From NCBI RefSeq assembly GCF_005925325.1, contig NZ_SRMP01000002.1, positions 777,708 through 841,707 on the forward strand: a stretch of 64,000 bases of DNA, written 5' to 3'. The notes beneath the pieces are model-generated. The model was not told where the DNA came from and did not search any database. It saw only the letters and a list, made by a program, of their open reading frames with translations. Shown here piece after piece: positions 8,407 through 18,129 of this stretch (within the stretch, counting starts at the first letter, position 1; each line of letters starts with the position of its first letter). A program made the translations under genes and the position numbers. The DNA is from Pedobacter helvus. Its GTDB lineage: Bacteria > Bacteroidota > Bacteroidia > Sphingobacteriales > Sphingobacteriaceae.

Positions 8407-11217
8407 ATGAAAAGGAATTTAATTTTTGTTCTCTTCTGCTTATTATCTACGAAAGTCTTCGCACAAAACCAGCGTCTAACAGGAAAAGTACAAGCTGCTC
8501 ATAATAACGAAGCTATCGGTTATGCTGCAGTACTGCTAACAGAACAGTCGGACTCTACCAAAAGAAGTGGAGCCTTAACCAGTTTTAATGGCGAATTTTT
8601 GCTGAAGGATTTAAAAAATGGGAAGTATATCCTTAAAATCTCTGCATTAGGTTATAAAACCTTGGTTAAACCAGTGGAAATTGCTTCAGCAAATGTAGAA
8701 TTAGGTACCTTGAAGATGGATGAAGATGCGCTTTCCTTAAAAGAAGTTAATGTAACCGGGCAGCAAGCTAATGTTAAAATTAAGCCAGACACCATCGAAT
8801 ACAATGCAACTGCTTTTAAAACGCAACCCAATGCTGCCGTAGAAGAATTGCTGAAAAAGTTGCCTGGAGTAGAAGTAGATCGTGATGGCAACATCTTGGT
8901 GCAAGGCCAAAAGGTAACTCGGTTAACGGTTGATGGCAAAGATTTCTTCGGAACCGATCCAAAAACGGCTACCAAGAATTTACCAGCAGATGCAATTGCA
9001 AAAGTTCAGGTGGTAGATAGTAAAACGCAGGAAGCCAAAGCTACAGGTATCGACGACGGTCAGCGAGAGAAAGTGCTAAACCTCACTATCAAAGAAGATA
9101 AGAAACGAGGTTGGTTTGGCAATGCCAATTTAGCTGGCGGAACAACAGACCGCTACAACAGTTATTTAAGCGCCAACCATTTCAACAAAAATTTGCAGTT
9201 TGCAGTACTCGGAATGAGCAATAACATCAGCAACGCTAGTTTCCAGTTCGAAGATTTAAATAGTTTTACTGGGGGAAATATCGGAAACATTTTTGCTCCG
9301 CCCGCTGGAGGCAGTTTCTCTATTAACGTAAATAATGGGCGCACTACAATTGGAGGTTCTGGAGTGTTTGATAATAGTGCCATAGGCGAAGTAACCACAC
9401 ATAGTGGCGGTGTAAACTATAGCAACAGTTGGGGCAAGAATAATAAGCTCGCTATTAGCGGTAGCTACTTTACTTATTTTTCTAAGGGACTTGGCAATCG
9501 GTTTTCGAATGTGCAAGATGTAAACCAAACAGATGTTTTGAGAACCGATGAAAACTCCATTAGAGATTCGGACAACCAAGCACATCGTTTCAATTTCAAA
9601 GCCGAATATCATCCAGACTCGTTAACCGATATCACCTTTAGGCCAAACATCATCCTTAATTACACCAGAAATATCAACAACCGGAAATTTGCATCTTCGT
9701 TTGATAATGAAGGCAAAGTGAATGATGGAACTCAATACCTCAATCAGAAAAATAGCACTCCGGCGCTGTTTGGTGAGTTTTCTGCATTGCGCCGATTAAA
9801 GAATGGCTCGGTATCATTAAGGTTAAACGGTACACAAAATACTTTCAACTCTAATTGGATCAATAAATCATTGATGAATACCTACGAGACTGGTGCCGCC
9901 GCCGCTGATGAATTAAACCAAAGTGCCAGCCAAGAAAATGTATCCAAAACCTATACAGTCGGCTTAAACTACATGCGCCAACTCAATAAAAAATGGAGCG
10001 CTAACGTGGGTTACATGTATAACCAGAGCAATGTAGATGCTGAACAAGTTACGCTAGATTATAATCCACTTACGGATAGATATGAAACTATTGTTCCTGA
10101 TTTTTCTAGTAGTATTGATAATAAGAATTGGCTACAGAGTGCCAGATTTGGTTTTATTTACACCCGTACCCAATGGACCTATAATTTTGGTTTCGGCTTA
10201 CAGGAAACTGGTTTAGATGCTACCACGTTTAGCAATGCAGCTACAAATGCAAATAACTTAGAGAAAAAGTACTACAATGTTTTGCCACGCGTGAGTATCA
10301 ATTTTAAGAACAAGGCAAACCATACCTTACAGATCAATTACAACTCGTCGGTTAATTTGCCATCGGTTAACGATTTGCAGCCCGTACAGAATAACAGTAA
10401 CCCATTGTATCAAAGAATAGGAAATCCGAACCTGGATGCGACTAAAAGTCATCGGATGGCCATCAATTTTAATACATTTAGTGCCGATAATAATAAATAC
10501 TGGAATGGATATTTCTTAGTTAACTATGCCTTTGATGCTATTGGAAACAGTGTGCGTAACATCAATGGCGTGCAAGAAGTACAGCCTGTAAATGTGGATG
10601 GCAATTATTTCTTCAATACGGGAACATTTTTTGGTCAGCCTACTAAAATTAAAGGTTTAAGAATGGGTTACGGACTTAACCTTTATGGATCACATATTTC
10701 CTCATACATCAATGCCGAAAAAAATGTAACCAATAGATATAACATAGGGCCAAATACTAATTTCAGTTATGATATTGATGAGAAGCTGAATACAAGCATT
10801 TACCTTGGCGTGCAATACAGTAGAGTGAGCAATTCGTTACCATCAGCCATTGACAATAAGTTTTTCAGTTTCTTAAACAATGCCAGTGTTAGCTGGGAGT
10901 TTGTCAAAAACATGCGTATCAATGCCGAATTACAGCATAATGGTACAGCGGGCAGGGCCGATGGTTTCAATAACAATGTGTTCTTGCTAAATGCGGGTTT
11001 AGAACAATACATGATGAAGCGTAGAATTACCTTATCGCTGAGAGGTTTCGATATCCTAAATCAAAATACCAATATAGATAGGATCATCAATGGCAGTAGA
11101 ACTGAGGATTTGCGTTTCAATACCATTAATAGGTATTTCTACATGTCGTTAAATTACAAGATCACTAAAGCCGGGGCTACAAATACAAGGTCAAACCCTA
11201 GAAATACGGTAGGATAG
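8407..11217 (+). CDS. Outer-membrane beta-barrel family protein (TonB-receptor-like)
   Basis: 936 aa with signal peptide (MKRNLIFVLFCLLSTKVFAQ). Residues about 22-105 are a CarboxypepD_reg-like domain. Residues about 115-230 resemble a TonB-receptor plug (PDTIEYNATAFKTQPNAAVEELLKKLPGVEVD, given here in part of its length), with VDGKDFFGTDP. The remainder is a long barrel with alternating aromatic strands and an end rich in Y/N as in the OMP_b-brl_3 group. Such proteins are outer-membrane transporters or relatives of SusC; no SusD partner is adjacent, so the substrate is unknown. It appears to be a single-gene unit. Confidence 0.88.
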   Translation: MKRNLIFVLFCLLSTKVFAQNQRLTGKVQAAHNNEAIGYAAVLLTEQSDSTKRSGALTSFNGEFLLKDLKNGKYILKISALGYKTLVKPVEIASANVELGTLKMDEDALSLKEVNVTGQQANVKIKPDTIEYNATAFKTQPNAAVEELLKKLPGVEVDRDGNILVQGQKVTRLTVDGKDFFGTDPKTATKNLPADAIAKVQVVDSKTQEAKATGIDDGQREKVLNLTIKEDKKRGWFGNANLAGGTTDRYNSYLSANHFNKNLQFAVLGMSNNISNASFQFEDLNSFTGGNIGNIFAPPAGGSFSINVNNGRTTIGGSGVFDNSAIGEVTTHSGGVNYSNSWGKNNKLAISGSYFTYFSKGLGNRFSNVQDVNQTDVLRTDENSIRDSDNQAHRFNFKAEYHPDSLTDITFRPNIILNYTRNINNRKFASSFDNEGKVNDGTQYLNQKNSTPALFGEFSALRRLKNGSVSLRLNGTQNTFNSNWINKSLMNTYETGAAAADELNQSASQENVSKTYTVGLNYMRQLNKKWSANVGYMYNQSNVDAEQVTLDYNPLTDRYETIVPDFSSSIDNKNWLQSARFGFIYTRTQWTYNFGFGLQETGLDATTFSNAATNANNLEKKYYNVLPRVSINFKNKANHTLQINYNSSVNLPSVNDLQPVQNNSNPLYQRIGNPNLDATKSHRMAINFNTFSADNNKYWNGYFLVNYAFDAIGNSVRNINGVQEVQPVNVDGNYFFNTGTFFGQPTKIKGLRMGYGLNLYGSHISSYINAEKNVTNRYNIGPNTNFSYDIDEKLNTSIYLGVQYSRVSNSLPSAIDNKFFSFLNNASVSWEFVKNMRINAELQHNGTAGRADGFNNNVFLLNAGLEQYMMKRRITLSLRGFDILNQNTNIDRIINGSRTEDLRFNTINRYFYMSLNYKITKAGATNTRSNPRNTVG

Positions 11218-11403
11218 TGCTTTCTTATTATCAGTATGTATATTTGAAAATCACCAGTAACCAGTATAACAAACTATGCAAAGTGGGAATGCATGCTGGT
11301 TAAACTAAATTTTTTTGATAGCTATTGACATCTTCCAAAGACGTTGAAGGTTATGACGAAGCGCTGAAATATTAACGACCGGCTAAACAAACATCACTAT
11401 AAA

Positions 11404-12384
11404 ATGAAAGTTGAGGACTTCAAAGCATTTGACGGACAGCATTGCGAAACAACGGCAACAGGAACATTATTGCGACAACTTGGAATTGAACTTTCAGAGC
11501 CAATGCTGTTCGGGCTGGGGCAAGGCTTGGGTTTTATTTTCTGGAATATGAAAACAATGGATTTTCCGTTCATTGGCGGGCGGGTAAAGCCAGATTTATT
11601 AACTGAAAATTTAGCTAGAAATCTAAATCTCAAATTGATAGTTAAGGAAACTTCATCGGCTCAAAAAGCTTGGGATAACGTAAAAGAGCTGATTGATCAT
11701 GGACAAGTAGTTGGTTTAAAATTAGATTGTTTTCATTTAGAATATTTTTCACGTCCGTTTCATTTTGCGGGACATTATACTGCGCTTTATGGTTATGACA
11801 ACGATGATGCTTTCTTGGTAGATACCAAGCAACAAGGCGGATTAGTTAAAACGAGCTTGAAAAGTCTGGCATTGGCAAGAGCAGAAAAAGGCCCGATGTC
11901 TTCTAAAAATTTGTATTACACTCTGCATAAAACAGACAAAGCATATGATCTGAAAACGGCGATAACCAATGCGATCAGAAATAATGCAATAGAGCATATC
12001 AATCCACCCATTACCAATATTGGTTACAAAGGAATTTACAAAACAAGCGCCGAAATTGTCAAGTGGTTTAAGGCAAGTAAAGATATTGAAGGCGAATTTA
12101 AAACGGCCGCAATGCTGATGGAAAAAGCAGGAACAGGTGGGGCACTATTCAGAAATTTGTACCGAGATTTTTTAAGAGAAAGTAGTGACTTGCTAAAAAT
12201 TGACCAACTAAAAACTGGACACGAAGCATTTGTGGAAATTGCCGGTCTCTGGACTTCTATTGCTCAACTATTTGAGAAAGTGAGTGAAACAAAAGACTTA
12301 AAATATATTGAGCAGGCAGCAGCAATCTTAAAAACCATATCAACCAAAGAAAAAAAGATAATGGAAATATTGGTGACAATATAG
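11404..12384 (+). CDS. BtrH N-terminal / DUF4872 domain protein
   Basis: 326 aa, no signal peptide. The N-terminal half resembles the BtrH cysteine-acyltransferase fold: a Cys in FDGQHCETTATG (C14), then HFAGHYTALYGYD and AFLVDT supplying the expected His and Asp. The C-terminal half matches the DUF4872 pattern. In butirosin biosynthesis BtrH transfers an acyl chain from a carrier protein to an aminoglycoside. Here no carrier protein, aminoglycoside or NRPS/PKS genes are adjacent, so the substrate is unknown. The gene stands alone, with about 190 bp upstream that holds no repeats. Confidence 0.75.
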   Translation: MKVEDFKAFDGQHCETTATGTLLRQLGIELSEPMLFGLGQGLGFIFWNMKTMDFPFIGGRVKPDLLTENLARNLNLKLIVKETSSAQKAWDNVKELIDHGQVVGLKLDCFHLEYFSRPFHFAGHYTALYGYDNDDAFLVDTKQQGGLVKTSLKSLALARAEKGPMSSKNLYYTLHKTDKAYDLKTAITNAIRNNAIEHINPPITNIGYKGIYKTSAEIVKWFKASKDIEGEFKTAAMLMEKAGTGGALFRNLYRDFLRESSDLLKIDQLKTGHEAFVEIAGLWTSIAQLFEKVSETKDLKYIEQAAAILKTISTKEKKIMEILVTI

Positions 12385-12486
12385 CAGGGTACTAAATATC
12401 GGTTATTAAGTGAAATCCTCCGCTCGTTAAACCAAAAAACTAAATTATTTACCAAATCAACTATAACAACAAAAAGCCATTTACAG

Positions 12487-13317
12487 ATGAACAAATTATT
12501 ACTGTCATTTTGCGCTCTTTTATTTGTTTCTTGTGCAGTATTTAAAGGCGATAACAACCAACCTAAGGTGGTGATATTAGGCACGATACATTCCGGAGCA
12601 AAAAAAGTTAATTCAGATTCAATTTACAACGTATTGTCGGGCTTTAAACCAGATATTATTCTTTTAGAATTGGAAAGCGGTGTTTTTGAAAAGGAGAATA
12701 CTTTAAAAAAGGATTTTGACGGGCGAAATAGCAACGAAATTCAAGCAGTTTTAGCCTATCAGCAAAAATACCCTAATGTTCAAATCAAACCTGCTGAGTT
12801 AGAAGGGCGAAATAACTATCGAAAAAATTTTGGGATATATTCGGAAGCTGGTTTTGTGTTTAAAAAAATCGACGAATTACAAACTCAGGGCAAACTGAGC
12901 AAGCAAGAGCATGCAGATTATTCGCAGTTTGATCAATATTGGATCATGACTGAAGACATTGCCAAGCAGGATCTAAAAACTATTAACTCCGTACCATCAG
13001 ATAAAATTGTAGACAGTTTGATGTTTTATCAATACGTTAAAACAAAGGAAATTGTAAATAACCACGATGAATTCGAAAACTATAAATTACTCAGCAGCAG
13101 AGCGAAGGCAGACACCATAACTTTTAGAGAATATTATAACAGCTGGGCTGATTTTGAAGGAAGCTTTAGAAATGAAGCAATTGCAAAGAATGTATTAAAA
13201 TGCCAAAAAGAAAATCCTACTAAAAAGATTATTCTATTAACTGGGTTTAAGCATCGCTTTTTCGTGAAAAAGTATTTAGCAAAACAGGGTTTAAATACAG
13301 CAGAATATTACAAATAA
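12487..13317 (+). CDS. Lipoprotein of the TraB/GumN-like (TIKI/EreA-like) superfamily
   Basis: 276 aa. The lipobox FVSC puts the modified Cys at residue 16, so it is probably anchored in the envelope. The core begins KVVILGTIHSG, then DIILLELESG, and ends with IILLTGFKHRFFVKKYL. The GTIH, LELE and GFKHR blocks match the conserved strand and ligand positions of the EreA/ChaN/TraB/GumN superfamily, whose members include metalloproteases and haem-binding proteins. The exact activity cannot be told from sequence. Separated by about 100 bp from the BtrH-like gene and followed by a repeat block. Confidence 0.65.
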   Translation: MNKLLLSFCALLFVSCAVFKGDNNQPKVVILGTIHSGAKKVNSDSIYNVLSGFKPDIILLELESGVFEKENTLKKDFDGRNSNEIQAVLAYQQKYPNVQIKPAELEGRNNYRKNFGIYSEAGFVFKKIDELQTQGKLSKQEHADYSQFDQYWIMTEDIAKQDLKTINSVPSDKIVDSLMFYQYVKTKEIVNNHDEFENYKLLSSRAKADTITFREYYNSWADFEGSFRNEAIAKNVLKCQKENPTKKIILLTGFKHRFFVKKYLAKQGLNTAEYYK

Positions 13318-13855
13318 AAGCTACTTGTAAACAATACACTGTCAGTAGGTCCCGATAAGTCGGGAAATAACTTGCCATCCTTTCCATTTGCATCCTCCTT
13401 TCCTATTTCGTCATCCTATGCATCTTGTCATCCTGAGCCTGTCGAAGGATCTATAAGCGATAATTACCCTCTCCTTTTTAAGGAGTACCTGTCCCGACAC
13501 TTCGGGAGGGTCAGGGAGAGGTTTAACATCTATAGCCCTGGGTTAAAACCGCAGGGCTATGAAATAACCCACCATCCGCTCAGCGCTCATCATCCTTTCC
13601 TATTGCCGTCATCCCGGACTTGTGCCGAACTTGCTTCGGTATAGTTCAGGATCTTAAAGCGGTAGTATTTACATTCTGTCTATATTCCTCCGATGTTATC
13701 TGAGCAAGCTCTCTCATTTTCAAAGCCAGTAGCGAATTCAATCGGTAGAGCTCCTATTCGTATTTATCGTCCCGACACTTCGGGAGGGTTAGCGAGAGGT
13801 TCTCTTCCAAAAGTCACCCTGGGCACAACTACAGAATTTCTTCAGAATTGCTATA
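13318..13855. repeat. Intergenic repeat block
   Basis: No credible gene. It holds a short hairpin GTCCCGATAAGTCGGGA (about 13349-13365), two family B elements (about 13427-13457 and 13606-13672), family A at 13534-13558, CTCTCCTTTTTAAGGAG-type pieces, and CCCGACACTTCGGGA stem-loops near 13492 and 13770. The open frame here (13372-13644) is made of these repeats and is not a gene. The order of elements closely follows the other repeat blocks of the window. Confidence 0.75.
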
Positions 13856-13863
13856 TAGGTTTG
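13856..13863 (+). promoter_or_regulatory. Candidate -7 box of the cytochrome/flavinylation operon
   Basis: TAGGTTTG matches the Bacteroidota -7 consensus TAnnTTTG exactly. It lies 28 nt before the cytochrome b ATG, placing a start of transcription near 13870. No clear TTTG lies about 19 nt upstream, so the -33 element is weak or absent. Confidence 0.45.
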
Positions 13864-13891
13864 TTTTAACGAAATAATTGCTTATCATAAT

Positions 13892-14521
13892 ATGAACAAA
13901 CCAACTCAGAAAAACTCAACTCACCTTAGGGTTTGGCATTGGATCAATGTTGTTGTTATCAGTGTTTCTGTAATTACGGTCTGCTTAAATAGCACCTTGT
14001 TAGATAAAAAAGACAATGTTAAATTCATTTCGGAGCAGCTAAATTCTGCAAGCATACCGCTAACTACCCAGCAAGCAACATTAGTGGCTCGTAGTTTAGA
14101 AGAAAAAGTATGGGATTGGCACGTTTATGCCGGTTACTTCTTAGCTGCTTTATTAATTTATCGTGTAGTTGGTGAAACCTTGTCGAACAGAGATCATCAA
14201 TTAGCTAACAAGATTAAAAATGCACTCTTGCACTATCGTCAGCAACAAAATCTACCATACGCAAAAGAGTTGTTAGTAAAGGTGAGCTATTTAGCATTTT
14301 ACGCATTGCTATCCTTTATGGCCATTAGCGGTTTGAGCATTAAATTTCATATACAGCTTGGTATATCGGATAATTTGGTTCATAGCATCAAAGAAGTGCA
14401 TGAATTGGTAATGTATCCCATTTTGATCTTCATTGTTGTCCATATCATAGGTGTTGTCATTGCCGAAAAGAAAAACAGACCAGGTTTGGTATCTGATATG
14501 ATTAATGGCGGTAAAGTCTAA
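13892..14521 (+). CDS. Cytochrome b561/b6-type membrane protein
   Basis: 209 aa with four hydrophobic segments. Histidines placed for bis-haem ligation appear in RVWHWIN (near residue 15), WDWHVYAGY, VHELVMYP and VHIIGVV, the pattern of the di-haem cytochrome b561/hydrogenase b-type group. It probably carries electrons between the quinone pool and an envelope acceptor. It opens the operon with thioredoxin, ApbE, DUF4266 and DUF3570 genes, so its partner may be a flavinylated or thiol-linked envelope protein. No hydrogenase or formate dehydrogenase genes are nearby. Confidence 0.75.
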   Translation: MNKPTQKNSTHLRVWHWINVVVISVSVITVCLNSTLLDKKDNVKFISEQLNSASIPLTTQQATLVARSLEEKVWDWHVYAGYFLAALLIYRVVGETLSNRDHQLANKIKNALLHYRQQQNLPYAKELLVKVSYLAFYALLSFMAISGLSIKFHIQLGISDNLVHSIKEVHELVMYPILIFIVVHIIGVVIAEKKNRPGLVSDMINGGKV

Positions 14522-14569
14522 AATTATGCTACTATACTTAAAACTCACAAAAACTCAAATCCACAACTT

Positions 14570-15010
14570 ATGAAAACCATTCTGTTGTTCATCGTTTTCA
14601 GCCTAGGTTTAGTAACGAACTCTTGGGAGCCTAATTTTCAGAATGCAAAGCAAGTCGCTAAAGCAAAAAATCAACTTATCCTGCTCAATTTTTCCGGTTC
14701 CGATTGGTGCATACCTTGCATACGCATGCATAAAGAGATATTTGCGGATGCTGGATTTTTAAAAATGGCTGAGCAAAATTTAGTGCTCTTTAATGCAGAT
14801 TTTCCTCGTAATAAGAAAAATCAGTTGCCAGCAGATAAAAAAAAACAAAATGAAGCTTTAGCAGAGCTTTATAATCCTAAAGGAAGGTTTCCGTACACCG
14901 TGCTGCTAAGTGCCGAAGGCAAGTTGATTAGAGCTTGGGAAGGATTGCCTGATGAAAATGCTGCGCAATTTACCGCTACAATTAAACAAATTTGCGATGC
15001 TAGCCATTAG
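14570..15010 (+). CDS. Secreted thioredoxin-family protein
   Basis: 146 aa with an N-terminal signal (MKTILLFIVFSLGLVTNSW). The active site is SGSDWCIPCIRMHKEIF (CxxC with IP between the cysteines). The later RFPYTVLLSAEGK strand contains the cis-Pro position. Predicted periplasmic thiol-disulfide oxidoreductase. Its 3' end overlaps the ApbE start by 14 nt, and it lies 48 nt after the cytochrome b gene. This thioredoxin-ApbE-DUF4266-DUF3570 order recurs in many Bacteroidota and Proteobacteria (from memory). Confidence 0.85.
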   Translation: MKTILLFIVFSLGLVTNSWEPNFQNAKQVAKAKNQLILLNFSGSDWCIPCIRMHKEIFADAGFLKMAEQNLVLFNADFPRNKKNQLPADKKKQNEALAELYNPKGRFPYTVLLSAEGKLIRAWEGLPDENAAQFTATIKQICDASH

Positions 15011-15947
15011 TTCCCAAACTTCCTTAAAGTGCATTAAGCGTACCCAAAAATTAATGGGTAATAGCTTTGAACTAACCGTAGTTGCCGAAGATGAAGCCTG
15101 GGCAAATGCGAAATTAGATATGGCAGTAGCTGAAATCAAAAGGATCGAAAAATTGCTAACTACTTTCGACGAAGGCAGCCAAACCAATCAGATTAATCAA
15201 CAAGCGGGTATAGCTGCCGTAGAGGTAGATCGAGAAGTATTTAACTTGATAGAGAGGTCTATAAGAATTTCTAGCGTAACCGATGGTGCATTCGACATTT
15301 CTTACGGTTCCATAGATGAGAGGCTTTGGAATTTTGATCAACACATGATCGCTTTGCCCAGCGCAGCGCAGGCTAAGGCGATGGTAAGGCTTATCAACTA
15401 TCAAAATATCCTACTAGATCATCAAAATAGCACGATAAAATTAAAAGAAGTGGGCATGCGTATAGGCTTTGGTGGAATAGGGAAGGGCTATGCCGCCGAG
15501 ATGGCCAAAAATTTATTGCAAAAGGAAGGCGTAAAAAGTGGCATTGTAAATGCAGCGGGCGACCTTACCGTTTGGGGCAAGCAACCTAATGGCCAACCAT
15601 GGACGATAGGTGTGGTTAATCCAGACTTTAAACATTTACCGTTTTCATACCTCAATGTTACCGATATGGCGGTAGCCACTTCAGGCAATTATGAAAAATA
15701 TGTAATGATTGATGGCGTAAAATACTCACATACCATTAACCCTAGAACTGGCCTGCCAGCAAGAGGAATCAAAAGCGTAACCATCATTAGTCCAAATGCA
15801 GAGATTGCAGATGCCATGGCTACGCCAGTGACCATTATGGGCGTAGCGGCTGGCTTAAATCTCGTTAACCAAATCCATCATTTAGCCTGTATTATTATTG
15901 ACGACCATAATCAGATTTACACCAGTAAAAACATCAGTATCCAATGA
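14997..15947 (+). CDS. apbE: FAD:protein FMN transferase (ApbE family)
   Basis: 316 aa from ATG 14997; an upstream in-frame ATG exists at 14952. ApbE motifs are in order: KLMGNSFEL (start of domain), GFGGIGKGYAAE, NAAGDLTVWG, ATSGNYEKY, SHTINPRTGLP and NAEIADAMATP, the last containing the metal-binding Asp. ApbE attaches FMN from FAD to a Ser/Thr of target proteins. Neither start gives a convincing signal peptide or lipobox, which is unusual because most ApbE proteins are exported. Its target is not obvious; the neighbouring DUF3570/DUF4266 proteins are candidates only by context. Overlaps the next gene by 4 nt. Confidence 0.88.
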   Translation: MLAISSQTSLKCIKRTQKLMGNSFELTVVAEDEAWANAKLDMAVAEIKRIEKLLTTFDEGSQTNQINQQAGIAAVEVDREVFNLIERSIRISSVTDGAFDISYGSIDERLWNFDQHMIALPSAAQAKAMVRLINYQNILLDHQNSTIKLKEVGMRIGFGGIGKGYAAEMAKNLLQKEGVKSGIVNAAGDLTVWGKQPNGQPWTIGVVNPDFKHLPFSYLNVTDMAVATSGNYEKYVMIDGVKYSHTINPRTGLPARGIKSVTIISPNAEIADAMATPVTIMGVAAGLNLVNQIHHLACIIIDDHNQIYTSKNISIQ

Positions 15948-16174
15948 ACAAAAAAACAAATTATTTCATGTTGCCTACGCTGTGGCTAGGTTTGGTAGTT
16001 TTTGTGGCTTCCTGTACTACGGTAAAAGAATACCAAAAAAATAGATTGAACGATGCAGAAATGGCTTTGTCTAATCGAAAGGTAGAAAAAACCGAGCTCA
16101 GTTTTCAAGGCTACCGAGAAGGCGCATCGGGCGCCAATGCAGGCAAAAGCGGTGGCGGCTGCGGGTGTAATTAA
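15944..16174 (+). CDS. DUF4266 small lipoprotein
   Basis: 76 aa. The signal region ends in FVASC, giving a lipidated Cys at residue 24. The mature part VKEYQKNRLNDAEMAL is the DUF4266 pattern, and the protein ends in a Gly/Cys-rich tail (GGGCGCN) that could bind a metal or form a disulfide. It overlaps the apbE stop by ATGA and precedes DUF3570. The molecular role is not known. Confidence 0.82.
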   Translation: MNKKTNYFMLPTLWLGLVVFVASCTTVKEYQKNRLNDAEMALSNRKVEKTELSFQGYREGASGANAGKSGGGCGCN

Positions 16175-16224
16175 TAAATGGATTTCAATAGAAACACCAT
16201 TGCTCAATCAAAAAACTTATACTG

Positions 16225-17421
16225 ATGAAAAAAGTATTTTTAACGGTGGCCACAGCCTTTGCGCTGTTGCATCCCGGCTTTGCCCAAACCAATTCTAAAA
16301 CAGAAAGTACCGGTTATCAAAGCCGAAAGCTAAAGTTAGAAGAGATCAATCTTGTGTCTAGCTATTACAGTCAAGATGGTAACAATGCTGCGGTGACAGG
16401 AGGCGTTGGTTCGCAAAAACTTACCGATATTGCCAATGTATTTGAGGTAAAGCTAAACAGGTATACCAGCAAAGAGCGTAAGCATACTTTTGGTTTAGAA
16501 GTAGGTATAGATCATTATACATCCGCTTCTTCAGATAAAATTGATCTGCAAGCCAACTCTTCGGCGTCGCATGCTGATACCCGTATTTATCCATCTTTGA
16601 GTTGGAGTGTAGAAAATGAGAAAAAAGGTACCACATTGGCTTTGGGCTTGTCCTCCTCTGCAGAGTACGATTACCTTTCTTTTGGCGGTAATATTGCATT
16701 TTCTGCTAAAACTAAAGACAGAAATGGCGAGTTTACGGCGAAATTCCAGACCTATTTAGATCAGGTTACCCTAATTCTGCCTATAGAATTTAGACCCAAT
16801 GGTGGCGAACATGAAACTGGTGGCACCGCTGCTAGAAACACCTTCGCTGGTTCGCTGTCTTATTCGCAAATTGTTAATCAGCGCTTACAACTCATGCTAT
16901 TAGCAGATGTGGTACAGCAAAATGGCTATCTGAGCCTGCCGTTTCATCGCGTTTATTTTAGTGATGGAAGTGTGCATCAGGAAAAGTTGCCTAGTAATAG
17001 GTTTAAGTTGCCATTGGGCTTTAGGGGCAATTATTTTTTGGGCGATAACCTCATCGTAAAAACCTATTACCGATTTTATACTGATAATTGGGGCTTAACC
17101 GCCCATACTGCGGAGTTGGAATTGCCAGTCAAAATTAATCCGTTTTTCTCTATCAGCCCCTTTTATCGCTACTATACCCAAACCGCCGCCAAATATTTTG
17201 CACCTTACCAACGGCATTCGTTGGCAGATCAGTATTACAACAGCAATTATGATTTATCTAAGTTCAACAGTAACTTTTACGGTGCTGGTATCCGCTTTGC
17301 GCCATCCAAGGGGGTGCTGGGTTTTCAGCGGCTAAGCATGTTAGAACTGCGTTATGGCCATTACACCAAAAATATCAACATGAACTCCAACATCATTTCT
17401 CTGAATATCAAATATAAATAG
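16225..17421 (+). CDS. DUF3570 outer-membrane-like protein
   Basis: 398 aa with signal peptide (cleavage after FAQ). The body has alternating strands rich in aromatic residues (for example LGFRGNYFLGDNLIVKTYY, YNSNYDLSKFNSNFYGAG) and a C-terminal SLNIKYK, as expected of a beta-barrel. It fits DUF3570, which co-occurs with ApbE and DUF4266. Function unknown; the context suggests an outer-membrane component of a redox or metal-related system. 50 nt after the DUF4266 gene and 30 nt before the response regulator. Confidence 0.82.
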   Translation: MKKVFLTVATAFALLHPGFAQTNSKTESTGYQSRKLKLEEINLVSSYYSQDGNNAAVTGGVGSQKLTDIANVFEVKLNRYTSKERKHTFGLEVGIDHYTSASSDKIDLQANSSASHADTRIYPSLSWSVENEKKGTTLALGLSSSAEYDYLSFGGNIAFSAKTKDRNGEFTAKFQTYLDQVTLILPIEFRPNGGEHETGGTAARNTFAGSLSYSQIVNQRLQLMLLADVVQQNGYLSLPFHRVYFSDGSVHQEKLPSNRFKLPLGFRGNYFLGDNLIVKTYYRFYTDNWGLTAHTAELELPVKINPFFSISPFYRYYTQTAAKYFAPYQRHSLADQYYNSNYDLSKFNSNFYGAGIRFAPSKGVLGFQRLSMLELRYGHYTKNINMNSNIISLNIKYK

Positions 17422-17451
17422 CTAAATTGTTGTGCTAATAATGCTAAGTTG

Positions 17452-18129
17452 ATGAAGATTTTAGTTGTTGAGGATGAGGAGCTGCTGCGGGTAAATATTA
17501 TAGATTATTTAACAGCAGAAGGTAATGTATGTGACTTTGCCAGTTGTTTCGATGAGGCCTCAGAAAAAATAGCGCTATATGATTATGACTGTATATTGCT
17601 AGATCTTACCCTGCCAGATGGTGATGGCCTAAAATTGTTGCAGGCACTTAAACAACAAAACAAAAGCGATGGGGTAATTATTATCACGGCCCGCAGTTCA
17701 GTAGATCAGCGCATAGAAGGATTAAGCCTTGGGGCCGATGATTACCTAATCAAGCCTTTCCACCTTTCCGAACTTAGTGCTAGGATAATGGCCGTGGTAA
17801 GGCGTAGGTCTTTTAAAGGAAATGATTTGGTTGTTTTTAACGAATTAAAGATCGATATCCAAAGTAAGACTCTTAAAGTAAATAACGAAACCGTTAACCT
17901 TACCCGCAAAGAGTTTGATCTTTTGCTGTATTTTATCGCTAATAAATCCAAAGTTGTTTCAAAATCCGCCGTAGTTACCCATATTTGGGGCGACCACGCA
18001 GATATGGCCGATAGTTTCGATTTTATTTACACGCATATCAAGAACCTGCGCAAGAAACTGATTGATGCTGGCTGTAAAGATTACTTCCATTCGGTATATG
18101 GAGTAGGTTATAAATTTGCAGACGAATGA
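17452..18129 (+). CDS. OmpR/PhoB-family response regulator
   Basis: 225 aa from ATG 17452 (a TTG directly before it is in frame). Receiver domain about 1-115: acidic residues in VVEDEE, phospho-acceptor in LLDLTLPDGDG, Thr in IITARS and Lys in IKPFH. The winged-helix DNA-binding domain spans about 130-225, with LTRKEFDLLLYF and the end YFHSVYGVGYKF. Overlaps the kinase gene by ATGA. Probably controls this operon or envelope genes; its binding site cannot be picked out. Confidence 0.92.
   Translation: MKILVVEDEELLRVNIIDYLTAEGNVCDFASCFDEASEKIALYDYDCILLDLTLPDGDGLKLLQALKQQNKSDGVIIITARSSVDQRIEGLSLGADDYLIKPFHLSELSARIMAVVRRRSFKGNDLVVFNELKIDIQSKTLKVNNETVNLTRKEFDLLLYFIANKSKVVSKSAVVTHIWGDHADMADSFDFIYTHIKNLRKKLIDAGCKDYFHSVYGVGYKFADE

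Noticed and set aside
11239..11246. Promoter -7 box TATATTTG before the BtrH-like gene
   Set aside because: 158 nt from the ATG and no TTTG at the right distance upstream; too weak to list.
13372..13644. 90-codon open frame
   Set aside because: Made of repeat families A and B and CCCGA/TCGGG stems; no protein-like pattern, and the same repeats occur in other gaps without the frame.
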